From contig CBDFKU010000012.1 of assembly GCA_965248975.1 (NCBI GenBank), positions 62,001-126,000 on the forward strand: a stretch of DNA of 64,000 nucleotides, in the 5' to 3' direction. The notes beneath the pieces were generated by a model that had not been told where the DNA came from, did not search any database, and was given only the letters and a program-made list of their open reading frames with translations. The first letter of the stretch is position 1, and each line of letters starts with the position of its first letter. The DNA comes from CBDFKU01 sp965248975. GTDB taxonomy: Bacteria > Chloroflexota > Dehalococcoidia > Lucifugimonadales > JAGWBF01. This document shows positions 1 through 7,559 of this stretch, one piece after another. A program made the translations under genes and the position numbers.

Positions 1-479
1 AGGATCCGGACCAGATCCTCCTGGGGATAGCGGTTCACGATGGCGCCCGCCGTGATACTGTCTTCGGGATCGAAGCGCATGTCCAGTGGTTCCTCTCGCT
101 GGAAGCTGAAACCACGCCCGGACCTCTCCAGCTGTAAGGAAGATAAGCCCAAGTCCAGTAGGATGCCGTCCACCGACCGGAATCCCAGGTCGTTGACGAT
201 CTCCGCCACTCGGGTGTAGCTCCCTTGGGCCGACACGAAGAGGTCACCATATCCTTGAAGTCGTCGGTCTGCGCTCTCCAAGGCTCGGGGGTCCAGGTCG
301 ATGCCCAGGAGCCGGCCCAAGGGCGCGGCGGCCTGAAGGATTGCCGAGGCATGACCGCCCTCGCCCACAGTGCCGTCGATGTACATTCCGCCGGATTGGG
401 GCGAAAGGTACTCGACGACCTCGCGAAGGAGTACCGGCCTGTGGGTGTAGTCTTCCTCCACGATGCGATCCTTTGCCAT
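1..479 (-). CDS. rsmH: 16S rRNA m4C1402 methyltransferase RsmH (MraW), 5' part
   Basis: SAM-dependent methylation of C1402 in 16S rRNA, cytoplasmic. The first 159 codons are in the window and the gene runs off its left edge. Visible family motifs: THRPVLLREVVEYL near residue 12, the SAM-binding IDGTVGEGGHASAIL loop near residue 34, LGIDLDPRAL, then DGILLDLGLSSLQLE and GFSFQREEPLDMRFD. Start chosen at ATG 477-479; an in-frame ATG at 510-512 is possible, but the HRPVL motif normally lies close to the N terminus. No clear Shine-Dalgarno sequence precedes either. mraZ, the usual upstream neighbour in dcw clusters, is not present in the next 480 bases. Identification is firm; the start is uncertain. 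Confidence 0.93.
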   Translation of the reverse strand, partial: MAKDRIVEEDYTHRPVLLREVVEYLSPQSGGMYIDGTVGEGGHASAILQAAAPLGRLLGIDLDPRALESADRRLQGYGDLFVSAQGSYTRVAEIVNDLGFRSVDGILLDLGLSSLQLERSGRGFSFQREEPLDMRFDPEDSITAGAIVNRYPQEDLVRI

Positions 480-960
480 GAGCTGTAGGGGCCGGTCGAG
501 AGTCTGTACCATCAGTGCCTGGCGAATCCCCCCGTAAGATGATCGTCCGACCTAGAGGCATGGGCGGAGCGGCCGAAAGAGCCAAATTTTTGGCATGGGC
601 GCGGCCAGCCGCCGACAATGGGGATCCAGATTCAGAAGGCCAAACCCGTTCGAAGGGTCGTTCGAGTCTTGCCTTAACAGGCACCGATGGCTCGGTGTGT
701 GCGTGAAGAGAACAGGACGTCTGCCCCGTCTGCCCTGCCCCTCGGGCCGGAGCCCTCGGAGACCAACCTCACTTCATCGAGGAAAGGGTAACAGGATGTC
801 TGGGAGAAAATCAAGAGTTTTAATAAACAATTTTTGAGATATTTTTTATATGATGATAATAAATTCAGGCTTTCAGTGCCCTGGTGAAGCCCGACGGACC
901 GGTGTACTTTTGTCGCCGCCGGTGTGTATCATTAGGAAATCTGACAGAGGGAGCTTGTTC
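480..960. other. Intergenic region between divergent rsmH and tldD
   Basis: About 480 bases without a convincing gene; the short ORFs here lack family motifs and ribosome sites. It holds a small perfect dyad GCCAAA-TT-TTTGGC at 581-594 and a distinctly AT-rich block at 815-870, unlike the GC-rich surroundings. No mraZ remnant was recognised on the minus strand. Confidence 0.6.
834..860 (+). promoter_or_regulatory. Possible promoter for tldD
   Basis: AT-rich block with TTGAGA (834-839) and GATAAT (855-860) separated by 15 bases; an overlapping TATGAT at 849-854 is an alternative -10. The element lies about 100 bases before tldD. The spacer is short, so the exact promoter is uncertain. Confidence 0.35.
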
Positions 961-2406
961 ATGGATGAGATGTTGGCCCGCGCCCTTGACCTCGCCCAGG
1001 TCAAGGGCGCCAGGTACGCCGACATACGCACCGTCCACACTCAACAGGAACGGCTTCTGGTCCGAAACGGCGTGGTGGAGACCCTTAACGGCGACCAGTC
1101 CGCCGGCTTCGGCGTCAGGGCGCTTGTGGGCAACGGCTGGGGGTTCGCGTCCAGCAGACTGCTCTCTTCAATAGAGGTGGACCGGGTTACCGATCTGGCG
1201 GTGTGCATCGCCCGGGCATCTGACTCGGTGGGGAGCGAAACCGTGGACCTGGGTCCGCCTATATGGAGTCAGGGCACCTACGTGACGCCAGTGCAAGTGG
1301 ACCCGTTTACCGTGCCCCTGGAGCGAAAGCTGCAGCTGCTGCTGGAGGCGGACCGGGCCATGGGAAGCGTCCAGGGAGTGAGAGCCCGCTGGGGGACCAT
1401 GGTTTTCATCAAGGAGCAGAAAACCTTCGCCAGCACCCAGGGAGCCCACGTGGAGCAGACGATCTACGAGGCCGGCGGTGGGCTTCAGGTCACTGCCGTC
1501 GGACACAACGAGGTGCAGCGCCGCTCCTACCCCCAGTCCCATGGCGGTCTCCAGGGGTGCGCCGGCTGGGAATATGTCGAGGCCATGGACCTCCCGGGGA
1601 ACGCCGAAAGGGCGGCCACCGAAGCCGTCATGCTGCTGACCGCGGACCCCTGCCCCGAGGATACCGCTACCGACCTGATAATCGGCGGCTCCCAGCTGGC
1701 CCTTCAGATCCACGAGTCCTGCGGCCACGCCGTCGAGCTTGACCGGGTGCTGGGTGCGGAGGCCGCCTTTGCTGGGACCTCCTTTCTCACTCCAGAGAAG
1801 CTGGACGGCTTCAGGTACGGCTCCGAGCAAGTTAACATAACAGCAGACAGCATCCGGCTGCCGGGCCTGGGAACCTTCGGCTGGGACGACGAGGGAGTCC
1901 CAGCCGCGTCCACGCCCGTGGTCAAGAACGGTCGGTTCGTGGGGTACCTGATGTCCCGGGAGACGGCCGCCCATCTTGGCAGGCGGCCCAATGGGTGTAT
2001 GCGGGCCTCCTCCTGGAACCGGGTCCCGCTGATCCGCATGACCAACGTCAGCCTCGAGCCGGGGGAGTGGGGCCTGGACGACCTGATCGCCGACACCGAC
2101 AACGGAATATTCATGGAGATGAACCGCTCCTGGTCCATCGACGACAGGCGCTACAACTTCCAGTTCGGCACCGAGATTGGCTACGAGATCAAGAAGGGCA
2201 AGTTGGGGCGGGCGCTACGGAACTGCACCTATACCGGCATCACCCCCCAGTTCTGGGGCTCCTGCGACGCCGTGTGCAGCCAGGGCCATTGGAATATGTG
2301 GGGCACGCCCAACTGCGGCAAGGGCCAACCCGGACAGGTGGGGCATACCGGGCACGGATCGGCCCCGGCCCGATTCCGCGGAGTGCGGGTGGGTGTGCTC
2401 AAGTGA
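961..2406 (+). CDS. tldD: TldD-type zinc metalloprotease
   Basis: Catalytic subunit of the TldD/TldE (PmbA) heterodimeric protease, which degrades unfolded peptides and matures some ribosomal peptides. The zinc motif HESCGHAVE (HExxxH) is plain at about residue 250. The open frame extends back to 850, but ATG 961 has a GAGGGAG ribosome site 8-10 bases upstream and gives about 481 aa, normal for the family. Its stop TGA overlaps the GTG start of pmbA (GTGA), indicating translational coupling. The C-terminal third contains the conserved WSIDDRRYNFQFGTEIGYEI block. No peptide-precursor gene was recognised nearby, so a housekeeping role is more likely than RiPP maturation. Confidence 0.93.
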   Translation: MDEMLARALDLAQVKGARYADIRTVHTQQERLLVRNGVVETLNGDQSAGFGVRALVGNGWGFASSRLLSSIEVDRVTDLAVCIARASDSVGSETVDLGPPIWSQGTYVTPVQVDPFTVPLERKLQLLLEADRAMGSVQGVRARWGTMVFIKEQKTFASTQGAHVEQTIYEAGGGLQVTAVGHNEVQRRSYPQSHGGLQGCAGWEYVEAMDLPGNAERAATEAVMLLTADPCPEDTATDLIIGGSQLALQIHESCGHAVELDRVLGAEAAFAGTSFLTPEKLDGFRYGSEQVNITADSIRLPGLGTFGWDDEGVPAASTPVVKNGRFVGYLMSRETAAHLGRRPNGCMRASSWNRVPLIRMTNVSLEPGEWGLDDLIADTDNGIFMEMNRSWSIDDRRYNFQFGTEIGYEIKKGKLGRALRNCTYTGITPQFWGSCDAVCSQGHWNMWGTPNCGKGQPGQVGHTGHGSAPARFRGVRVGVLK

Positions 2407-3734
2407 TCGGAGAAGGCGGCTGCGAGACCCTGCTCCAGCGTGCCCTGAGCATGTCCAAGGCCGAGGACACCGAGGTCTTCCTTGCCGTTCAGGACCTGGG
2501 GCTGACCAGGTTCGCCAACAGCTCCATCCATCAGAACGTTTTCCACAGCAACGCCCAGCTTCACGTCAGGACCGTGGTGGGAGGACGCCAGGGCCGGGCC
2601 ACCACCAACGATCTGAGCGACCAGGGGTTGGCCGAGGTGGTGGGCCTGGCCCTGCGGCATACCCTCCTGATGCCCGGAGACCCGGATTTCCGGGGCCTGC
2701 CCAGTCCGGCCGCACCTCCAAAGCTGGCCACCTACGATGAATCCACTGCCGGCTGCGGCCCCGAATCCCGCGCCGACATCGTTGGCTCCGTGTGCCGGCA
2801 GGCGGCGGCCTCCAACCTGGGCGCCTTCGGCGCCTATCGCACCGGCGTGCAGGAGATGGCGGTGATGAGCACCCGGGGCGCCCGCGGGCATCACGTAGGC
2901 ACCTTCGCCGGACTGATCATCACCACCATGAGTGATACCTCGGCCGGCTGGGCCAAGGGCAGCGGCTGGCGGGCCTCGGACATCGACGTCGGGACGCTGG
3001 CCGAGGAAGCGATTGGAAAGGCGGTCAGGGGGCGTGACCCACGGGCCATCGAGCCCGGGGAGTACACCGTAGTGTTGGACCCGTACGCCGCGGACGACAT
3101 CCTGGGGAGCCTCAGCCTGTACGGTGCCGGTGCCAGGGCCGTCCAGGACGGCCAGAGCTGGATGAACGGGATAATCGGAACCCGGGCCATGAGCCCACGG
3201 GTGTCGATATGGGACGACGGCTCCGACCTTCGGGGTTGGCCCACTCCCTTCGATGCCGAGGGAGTCCCCAGGGAGCGCGTAGACATCGTCAGGGATGGGA
3301 TGGTCCGAGAGCCGGTCCACAGCTCTTATACCGCCGCCAGAGAAGGCGGAAGGTCCACCGGCCACCAGGACTCTCCCACCGGCGGCCCGATGGCCACCAA
3401 TCTGTTCATGAAGGGTGGAGACGATACCCTAGAAGGCATGATCGGCTCCACCCGGCGAGGGCTGTACATCACCCGGTTCTTCTACACTCGTCTGGTGCAC
3501 AACAAAGGCTGCGTGATGACCGGAATGACCCGCGACGGCGTACACATCATAGAAAGGGGGGAGCTGGCCTACCCCGTGAAGAACCTAAGGTTCACCCAGG
3601 CCTACGTCGACGCCCTGGCTGGAGTCGAAGCCGCCAGCAGTGATACGAAGCTGATCCTCAACGAGGTCGGGTTCGCCACCAGGGTGCCGGCCCTCAAGCT
3701 TCGAAGCTTCAACTTTACCGGCGTGACTGTGTGA
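2403..3734 (+). CDS. pmbA: TldE/PmbA family protein
   Basis: Non-catalytic partner of TldD in the TldD/TldE protease complex. It is homologous to TldD but lacks the HExxxH motif, as expected. The long open frame starts at 1995 inside tldD; the real start is taken as GTG 2403, which overlaps the tldD stop by four bases and gives 443 aa, typical for PmbA. Conserved C-terminal features include TRRGLYITRFFYTRLVH and MTGMTRDGVHIIERGEL. It is followed immediately by a terminator hairpin. Function follows from pairing with tldD. Confidence 0.92.
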   Translation: MIGEGGCETLLQRALSMSKAEDTEVFLAVQDLGLTRFANSSIHQNVFHSNAQLHVRTVVGGRQGRATTNDLSDQGLAEVVGLALRHTLLMPGDPDFRGLPSPAAPPKLATYDESTAGCGPESRADIVGSVCRQAAASNLGAFGAYRTGVQEMAVMSTRGARGHHVGTFAGLIITTMSDTSAGWAKGSGWRASDIDVGTLAEEAIGKAVRGRDPRAIEPGEYTVVLDPYAADDILGSLSLYGAGARAVQDGQSWMNGIIGTRAMSPRVSIWDDGSDLRGWPTPFDAEGVPRERVDIVRDGMVREPVHSSYTAAREGGRSTGHQDSPTGGPMATNLFMKGGDDTLEGMIGSTRRGLYITRFFYTRLVHNKGCVMTGMTRDGVHIIERGELAYPVKNLRFTQAYVDALAGVEAASSDTKLILNEVGFATRVPALKLRSFNFTGVTV

Positions 3735-3735
3735 C

Positions 3736-3771
3736 GGACCGAGGGAACGCCATGCTGACGCCCCTCGGTCC
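3736..3771 (+). terminator. Hairpin terminator after tldD-pmbA
   Basis: Ten-base-pair stem GGACCGAGGG (3736-3745) / CCCTCGGTCC (3762-3771) with a 16-base loop, directly behind the pmbA stop and before the convergent DUF2703 gene. There is no long T tract; it may serve both directions. Confidence 0.7.
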
Positions 3772-3786
3772 CTTCGCGTGGCCTAT

Positions 3787-4377
3787 CTAGGTCTGGGCCC
3801 CGGCCTGGGCGAAGAATCTCTTCAAGCTGTCGGGGACATCCTTCGATCCCGTGTCGTCTCCGGCCTCGTCTCGGCGCCCGTATAGCTCCCCGAGAATCGC
3901 ATCTGCCACCATCGCCTTGGGAGGGCTGGTGTGGTCCTCCCCTTGGTAGGTCCAGATGCGGCAACCGAAGTCCTCACCGCAGCCGCAGAGACTGCCGCAG
4001 CTGTCGCAAGGACTCTCCCTCACTTCTGGCTGAATGTCGCGCCCGTTGACCCGAATCGTCGGCGAGGTCACGAATCCAAGCTCTCGGGCCTGCTCCTCGC
4101 TCCGGACGTGGGTCTTCCGGACCGATAGCTCCACTCCCAGGGTCTCCAGGAGCGGGGCGAGCACCTTCCTGGCTTCGTCGAGAATTTTCTCCGCATCCTG
4201 GCACCTGGTGCATACGCTCAGGTCCAGGTACTGCAGCTCCACGTCTACCCTGCGTTGCGCCGGCTCCACCGCGACCGTGCTTTTCGCTGGGGCGTCGTTG
4301 CCGCAGCATTCCGGCTCGCAGCAATCTGTGTCGGCTCCACCGAGCACCTTCAACCCTGACCTGTTTGGAACGTTCAT
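3787..4377 (-). CDS. DUF2703-type cysteine-rich thioredoxin-like protein
   Basis: 196 aa with a thioredoxin-like core: beta strand ELQYLDLSVCTRC (CTRC at 56-59), helix, then TSPTIRVNGRDI, whose cis-Pro-like turn is typical of DUF2703 proteins. It is unusually rich in cysteine: CC at 19-20, CC at 24-25, and C124, C127, C131, C133 and C139. ATG 4377 follows a perfect AAGGAGG site. It lies 63 bases downstream of sigZ on the same strand and probably forms a two-gene operon with it. DUF2703 proteins are often found near metal or arsenic genes, so thiol or metal(loid) handling is the best guess (inference); no enzyme activity is established. Confidence 0.8.
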   Translation of the reverse strand: MNVPNRSGLKVLGGADTDCCEPECCGNDAPAKSTVAVEPAQRRVDVELQYLDLSVCTRCQDAEKILDEARKVLAPLLETLGVELSVRKTHVRSEEQARELGFVTSPTIRVNGRDIQPEVRESPCDSCGSLCGCGEDFGCRIWTYQGEDHTSPPKAMVADAILGELYGRRDEAGDDTGSKDVPDSLKRFFAQAGAQT

Positions 4378-4440
4378 GTCGGACCTCCTTTTTTATGTGT
4401 TCCATATCTGTAGACGGAAGTCCGGCCAAAAGGACGCAAA

Positions 4441-5034
4441 CTAGGGGGAAGGCGACTTACAGTATGGGCATCCCCCCTTGGGCTGGTATTCAAGAACGTT
4501 CCCCAGCCTGTCGAACTCGAAGTGGCAGCATTCCAGGAGCATTTCCTTCAGCCTGCCTCTGGCCCGCTGCACCCTGGACTTGGCGCCCGACAGAGAAATT
4601 CCCAGGCTCTCGGCCGCATCCTTCTGGGTCAGACCCTGGTATTCCGTCAGCACGATAGCCTGCCTGTACTTTTCGGGCAGCGCCGAGATCATGGGCCTTA
4701 GACACGCCAGGACTTCTTCGGGTACCCCGGCCGGGTCATCGGTCTCGGCTGCCGCTTCGTGAACTCCGGAAAGCAGGGGGATGACCTTTCCTCGATGACG
4801 GTAGTAGTCGATGATGGCGTTCCGCGTGATCCGGTAGATCCAGGCCTCCAGCTTGTCCGCGGACTTCAGCGCGTGGATGCCAGAGTGGACCCTGGCAAAG
4901 ACATCCTGCAAGATGTCATCCGCGTCAGCTTCGTTGCCCACGCGCCTGATGATGAATTTTTTTAGGCGCTGGCCGAACCGTTCCCAGATCTCATGGGTGT
5001 CCATCGTTGCGTCTTCTTGAGGCGTTCGCGTCAT
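4441..5034 (-). CDS. sigZ: RNA polymerase sigma factor, SigZ type
   Basis: 197-aa ECF-like sigma-70 factor. Region 2 spans about residues 15-85 (DADDILQDVFARVH, KLEAWIYRITRNAIIDYYR) and region 4 about residues 110-165 (LTQKDAAESLGISLSGAKSRVQRARGRLK). The C-terminal tail carries CC at 169-170 and CPYC at 189-192, the cysteine signature of SigZ; the tail could bind metal or sense thiol state (inference). ATG 5032-5034 has GAGGAGA six bases upstream. No anti-sigma gene is adjacent; the cysteine-rich DUF2703 gene follows in the same direction. The promoter side holds a TATAAT-like element at 5087-5092 (minus). Confidence 0.88.
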   Translation of the reverse strand: MTRTPQEDATMDTHEIWERFGQRLKKFIIRRVGNEADADDILQDVFARVHSGIHALKSADKLEAWIYRITRNAIIDYYRHRGKVIPLLSGVHEAAAETDDPAGVPEEVLACLRPMISALPEKYRQAIVLTEYQGLTQKDAAESLGISLSGAKSRVQRARGRLKEMLLECCHFEFDRLGNVLEYQPKGGCPYCKSPSP

Positions 5035-5134
5035 CGGGTCTCCTCGTTGGGTCGATCGACGAGAATCTTGGTGTGTCGGTAAGTCAATTATACGACCCGA
5101 AACAGGCCGACGAGCCCTCGGAACTTGCCCATGG

Positions 5135-5169
5135 GACCCGTTGACGGGTCACCGACAGCGTGATATCTT
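5135..5169 (+). promoter_or_regulatory. Promoter with overlapping palindrome before the 5238 gene
   Basis: TTGACG (5141-5146), 17-base spacer, TATCTT (5164-5169). A perfect inverted repeat GACCCGT-TG-ACGGGTC (5135-5150) covers the -35 box, as expected of a repressor or activator operator. It lies in the divergent region between sigZ and the plus-strand gene at 5238. Confidence 0.55.
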
Positions 5170-5237
5170 ATGGCTCGTGCCTCCGGCGGGGTATGGCGCT
5201 ACAGGCGCGAAGACCGGAGGTGCCGCTACCGCGCGGG

Positions 5238-5844
5238 ATGGAGAATATGCATCAGCAGGTAGTCGGGCTGTTCAACGAGGAAGGTAACGTCGCCGAAGCC
5301 GTACGCCTGTTGCGAGGCGCGGGATACGGCCAATCGGACCTGGACCTGGTGACCAGCGATAGCCCCGATTCCGGCATGTCGTCCGCGGTGCACCAGGTGT
5401 CACTGGGCAGGCTGATCGCAGGCCGGAGGGGATGTGGCCTGTGCTCTGAAGTGGGGCCTGATCGGCTCCATCGTCGTCGAGGTACCGGTCCTTATTTGGG
5501 TCCTGCTGGCCTTCGACTCCTGGGGAATGCAGCTCTTCCTCGCGGTGTCCCTTTGGAAGTTCGGCACACTCTTCGGCGGGATGCTGGGGGCCATCGCCGG
5601 ATCCGATCGGGGGTTGGAGTCCAACGTGGCCCGCCGCTACGAGGAGCATTTCGCCCAGGTTGCCGCGGCGCTGGCCGCCCGGGTAGACCTCAGGGATGCT
5701 CCGCAGGCCAGGGCCATCTTTCTGGAGAGCGGGGCATTCGACATACGCAACGTCGAAGGGAGATTCATCGCCAGGAAGGACCCTGGTCTGAGTAACACGG
5801 ACTTGCAGCGCCAACCCGGTTCCCTGGGAGCTGAGAACCAGTAA
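5238..5844 (+). pseudogene. Small two-helix membrane protein, split by a frameshift
   Basis: The first part (ATG 5238 or 5247) encodes an N-terminal domain like that of general-stress 17M-type proteins: VVGLFNEEGNVAEAVRLLRGAGY. From about 5430 the sense frame continues one frame over as DVACALKWGLIGSIVVEVPV, with two hydrophobic segments (about 5455-5605), and ends at 5844. The break falls in the GGGG run at 5428-5431; removing one G joins the frames into about 201 aa. Either the base is a sequencing error or the gene is broken. No precise family was recognised. The TTG-started gene at 5883 follows after 38 bases. Confidence 0.6.
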
Positions 5845-5882
5845 AATGCAATCTTATCTCGTCGTCCAATAGAGGAGGCACC

Positions 5883-6506
5883 TTGCCTGAGGCTCTGTAT
5901 CGTGCAACCCTGGAAATAAGTGAAAGCGACCTGGCCGCTATGGTGCTGGAAAACGGAGACCTCCCCCAAGAGCTGGCGGGCTTCCAATTCGCCCGGGAGG
6001 GCCCCCTGGATAACAATACCATGGCGGCTTACGGGCTCCCCGGCAACACCGGCGAAGAAACCAGGGCCACTGGCCGGCTCATGGGCCATCTGCGGGAGTT
6101 CGTCAGTCCCACCCGCTCTGGAGCCACCGAGGCGGAGGCCGACGTCATGGCCGCTACCGTAGTCCACCTGTTCGGAGACGGGCAGGCCGTTCTACGCTGG
6201 ATGGAGGAGAAATTCATCGGCGAGTTCCAGCGGTTCGTGGGCCAGGAGCTCGGCCATGAGCAGAGCCTGCTACGCGCCGATCGCCTGGAGTTCGAGAGGT
6301 TCTCCGACGAAGCGGTGGGCCTCCGGACGCTCCAGACCACCGACTCAGGGCTGGTTTCGTCCACCATCGTGGATTTCAGAGTGGGCCGTCTCCTGGGTGT
6401 CGCCTACCTGGTGTCCCTGGGCGACGAGGAGCGGCAAGGACTTGTCGGCGAAATGGGGCTCGCCCTGGAGAGTCGCATGGTTAGGGTAATCCTCGGTGCA
6501 ATCTAG
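5883..6506 (+). CDS. Protein of unknown function, 207 aa
   Basis: TTG start with a strong AGAGGAGG ribosome site 5-6 bases upstream. The product is acidic, without signal peptide or membrane helices, and appears mostly alpha-helical. No known domain or catalytic motif was recognised. It lies 38 bases after the membrane-protein gene at 5238 and probably shares its promoter. Coding is supported by the ribosome site and by codon usage like that of its neighbours. Confidence 0.7.
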   Translation: MPEALYRATLEISESDLAAMVLENGDLPQELAGFQFAREGPLDNNTMAAYGLPGNTGEETRATGRLMGHLREFVSPTRSGATEAEADVMAATVVHLFGDGQAVLRWMEEKFIGEFQRFVGQELGHEQSLLRADRLEFERFSDEAVGLRTLQTTDSGLVSSTIVDFRVGRLLGVAYLVSLGDEERQGLVGEMGLALESRMVRVILGAI

Positions 6507-6558
6507 TCCGCCGGCTCGGACGTAGTTGGGGTCGGGACCCGAGGACGAGGTAGCGCCG

Positions 6559-7484
6559 TTGAGGAAACCTGGACGGTACCCCGGGCTGTCCAAGCTGTAT
6601 CTGACCTTGTCTTTGGTGTTGGACTGCTGGCCGCAGCCTGCGCCGGAGCTACGGCGGTTCCCACCGCCACACAGTCTCCGTCCCCGACTGTAACTTCGAC
6701 TCCGGCACCTACCTCGACGCCGACACCGCGACCTACTGACACGCCTGCCCCCACACCGACGGTCCTGCCGACTCCGACCGCAACCCCGACTCGTGCCCCA
6801 ACCTCTACTCCAATACCAACGGAGACCCCCACACCCATGCCTACGGCGACACCCGTTCCGTCTCCGACCGCGACCCCCACGCCCAGACCTACCGAAACTC
6901 CAACCCCGACGACCACTCCCCTGCCGACTGCGACGCCTCAGTCTATCCCGACGCCCACGCCCGTGCCGACGTCAACCCCACTTCCTACTGCCACTATCAT
7001 CCCTACGCCCGTTCCAACGGCTACACCCACCCCTCTCTCCACTCCAACCCCTACCCCCGTTCATACCCCGACGGGCACGCTCACCCCAACGCCGATTCCA
7101 ACCGCCACACCTATTCCAACGGCTACCCCGACGCCGACGGCCACGCCCACCCGCAGGCCGGCTCCCATCCCGACGCGGACACCCACCCCTACGCCCGATC
7201 CGGCCATAGCCGCGGGAAAGCAGGTGTTTCAGACGATGGGCTGCTCGGGGTGTCATGAGATTCAGGGAGTTTCAGGTGAAGGTATTGGACCCGAGCTGAC
7301 TCATATAGGGAGCGTGGCGGCTACCAGGACTTCCGTCTTCACCGCTGAGGAATACATACGGCAGTCCATAGTGGATCCCGGTGCAATCTTAGCCCCAGGC
7401 TTTCCTACCGACGACATGCCCACGATCACGCTGACGCCTCAGCAGCTCAACGACCTGGTCGCCTATCTCCTCAGCCTCAAGTAA
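6559..7484 (+). CDS. Lipoprotein cytochrome c with Thr/Pro-rich linker (one apparent frameshift)
   Basis: The C-terminal domain (about 7200-7484) is a monoheme class I cytochrome c: GKQVFQTMGCSGCHEIQG with CSGCH, a likely Met ligand in TDDMPTI, and the ending LNDLVAYLLSLK. It is preceded by about 170 residues of Thr/Pro repeats, a flexible periplasmic or surface linker. The open frame has no usable start before 6837. Reading back reveals a lipobox LLAAAC, and one frame over, from TTG 6559, a basic hydrophobic signal peptide starting MRKPGRYPGL. Adding one G at 6621-6622 joins them into a normal lipoprotein signal. The protein is likely anchored outside the membrane and carries electrons to or from the oxidase. 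Confidence 0.75.
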
Positions 7485-7559
7485 GGCGGGACCTCGATGA
7501 ATCCGGCCCACCCGGTCCAGCGTACACTAGCAGGAGCCACGGACAGGAAGGGGAAGACT

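Noticed and set aside
480..960. mraZ upstream of rsmH
   Set aside because: No MraZ motifs in any frame on the minus strand.
850..960. Upstream extension of tldD to 850
   Set aside because: Lies in the promoter-like AT-rich block, lacks a ribosome site, and ATG 961 has one and gives normal length.
1995..2402. Upstream extension of pmbA into tldD
   Set aside because: Out-of-frame reading of the tldD 3' end; GTG 2403 overlapping the tldD stop is the natural start.
6503..6916. Val/Gly-repeat minus-strand ORF, and similar ones at 7463-8053 and 8081-8338
   Set aside because: Antisense readings of Thr/Pro linker repeats of the cytochrome and cupredoxin lipoproteins.
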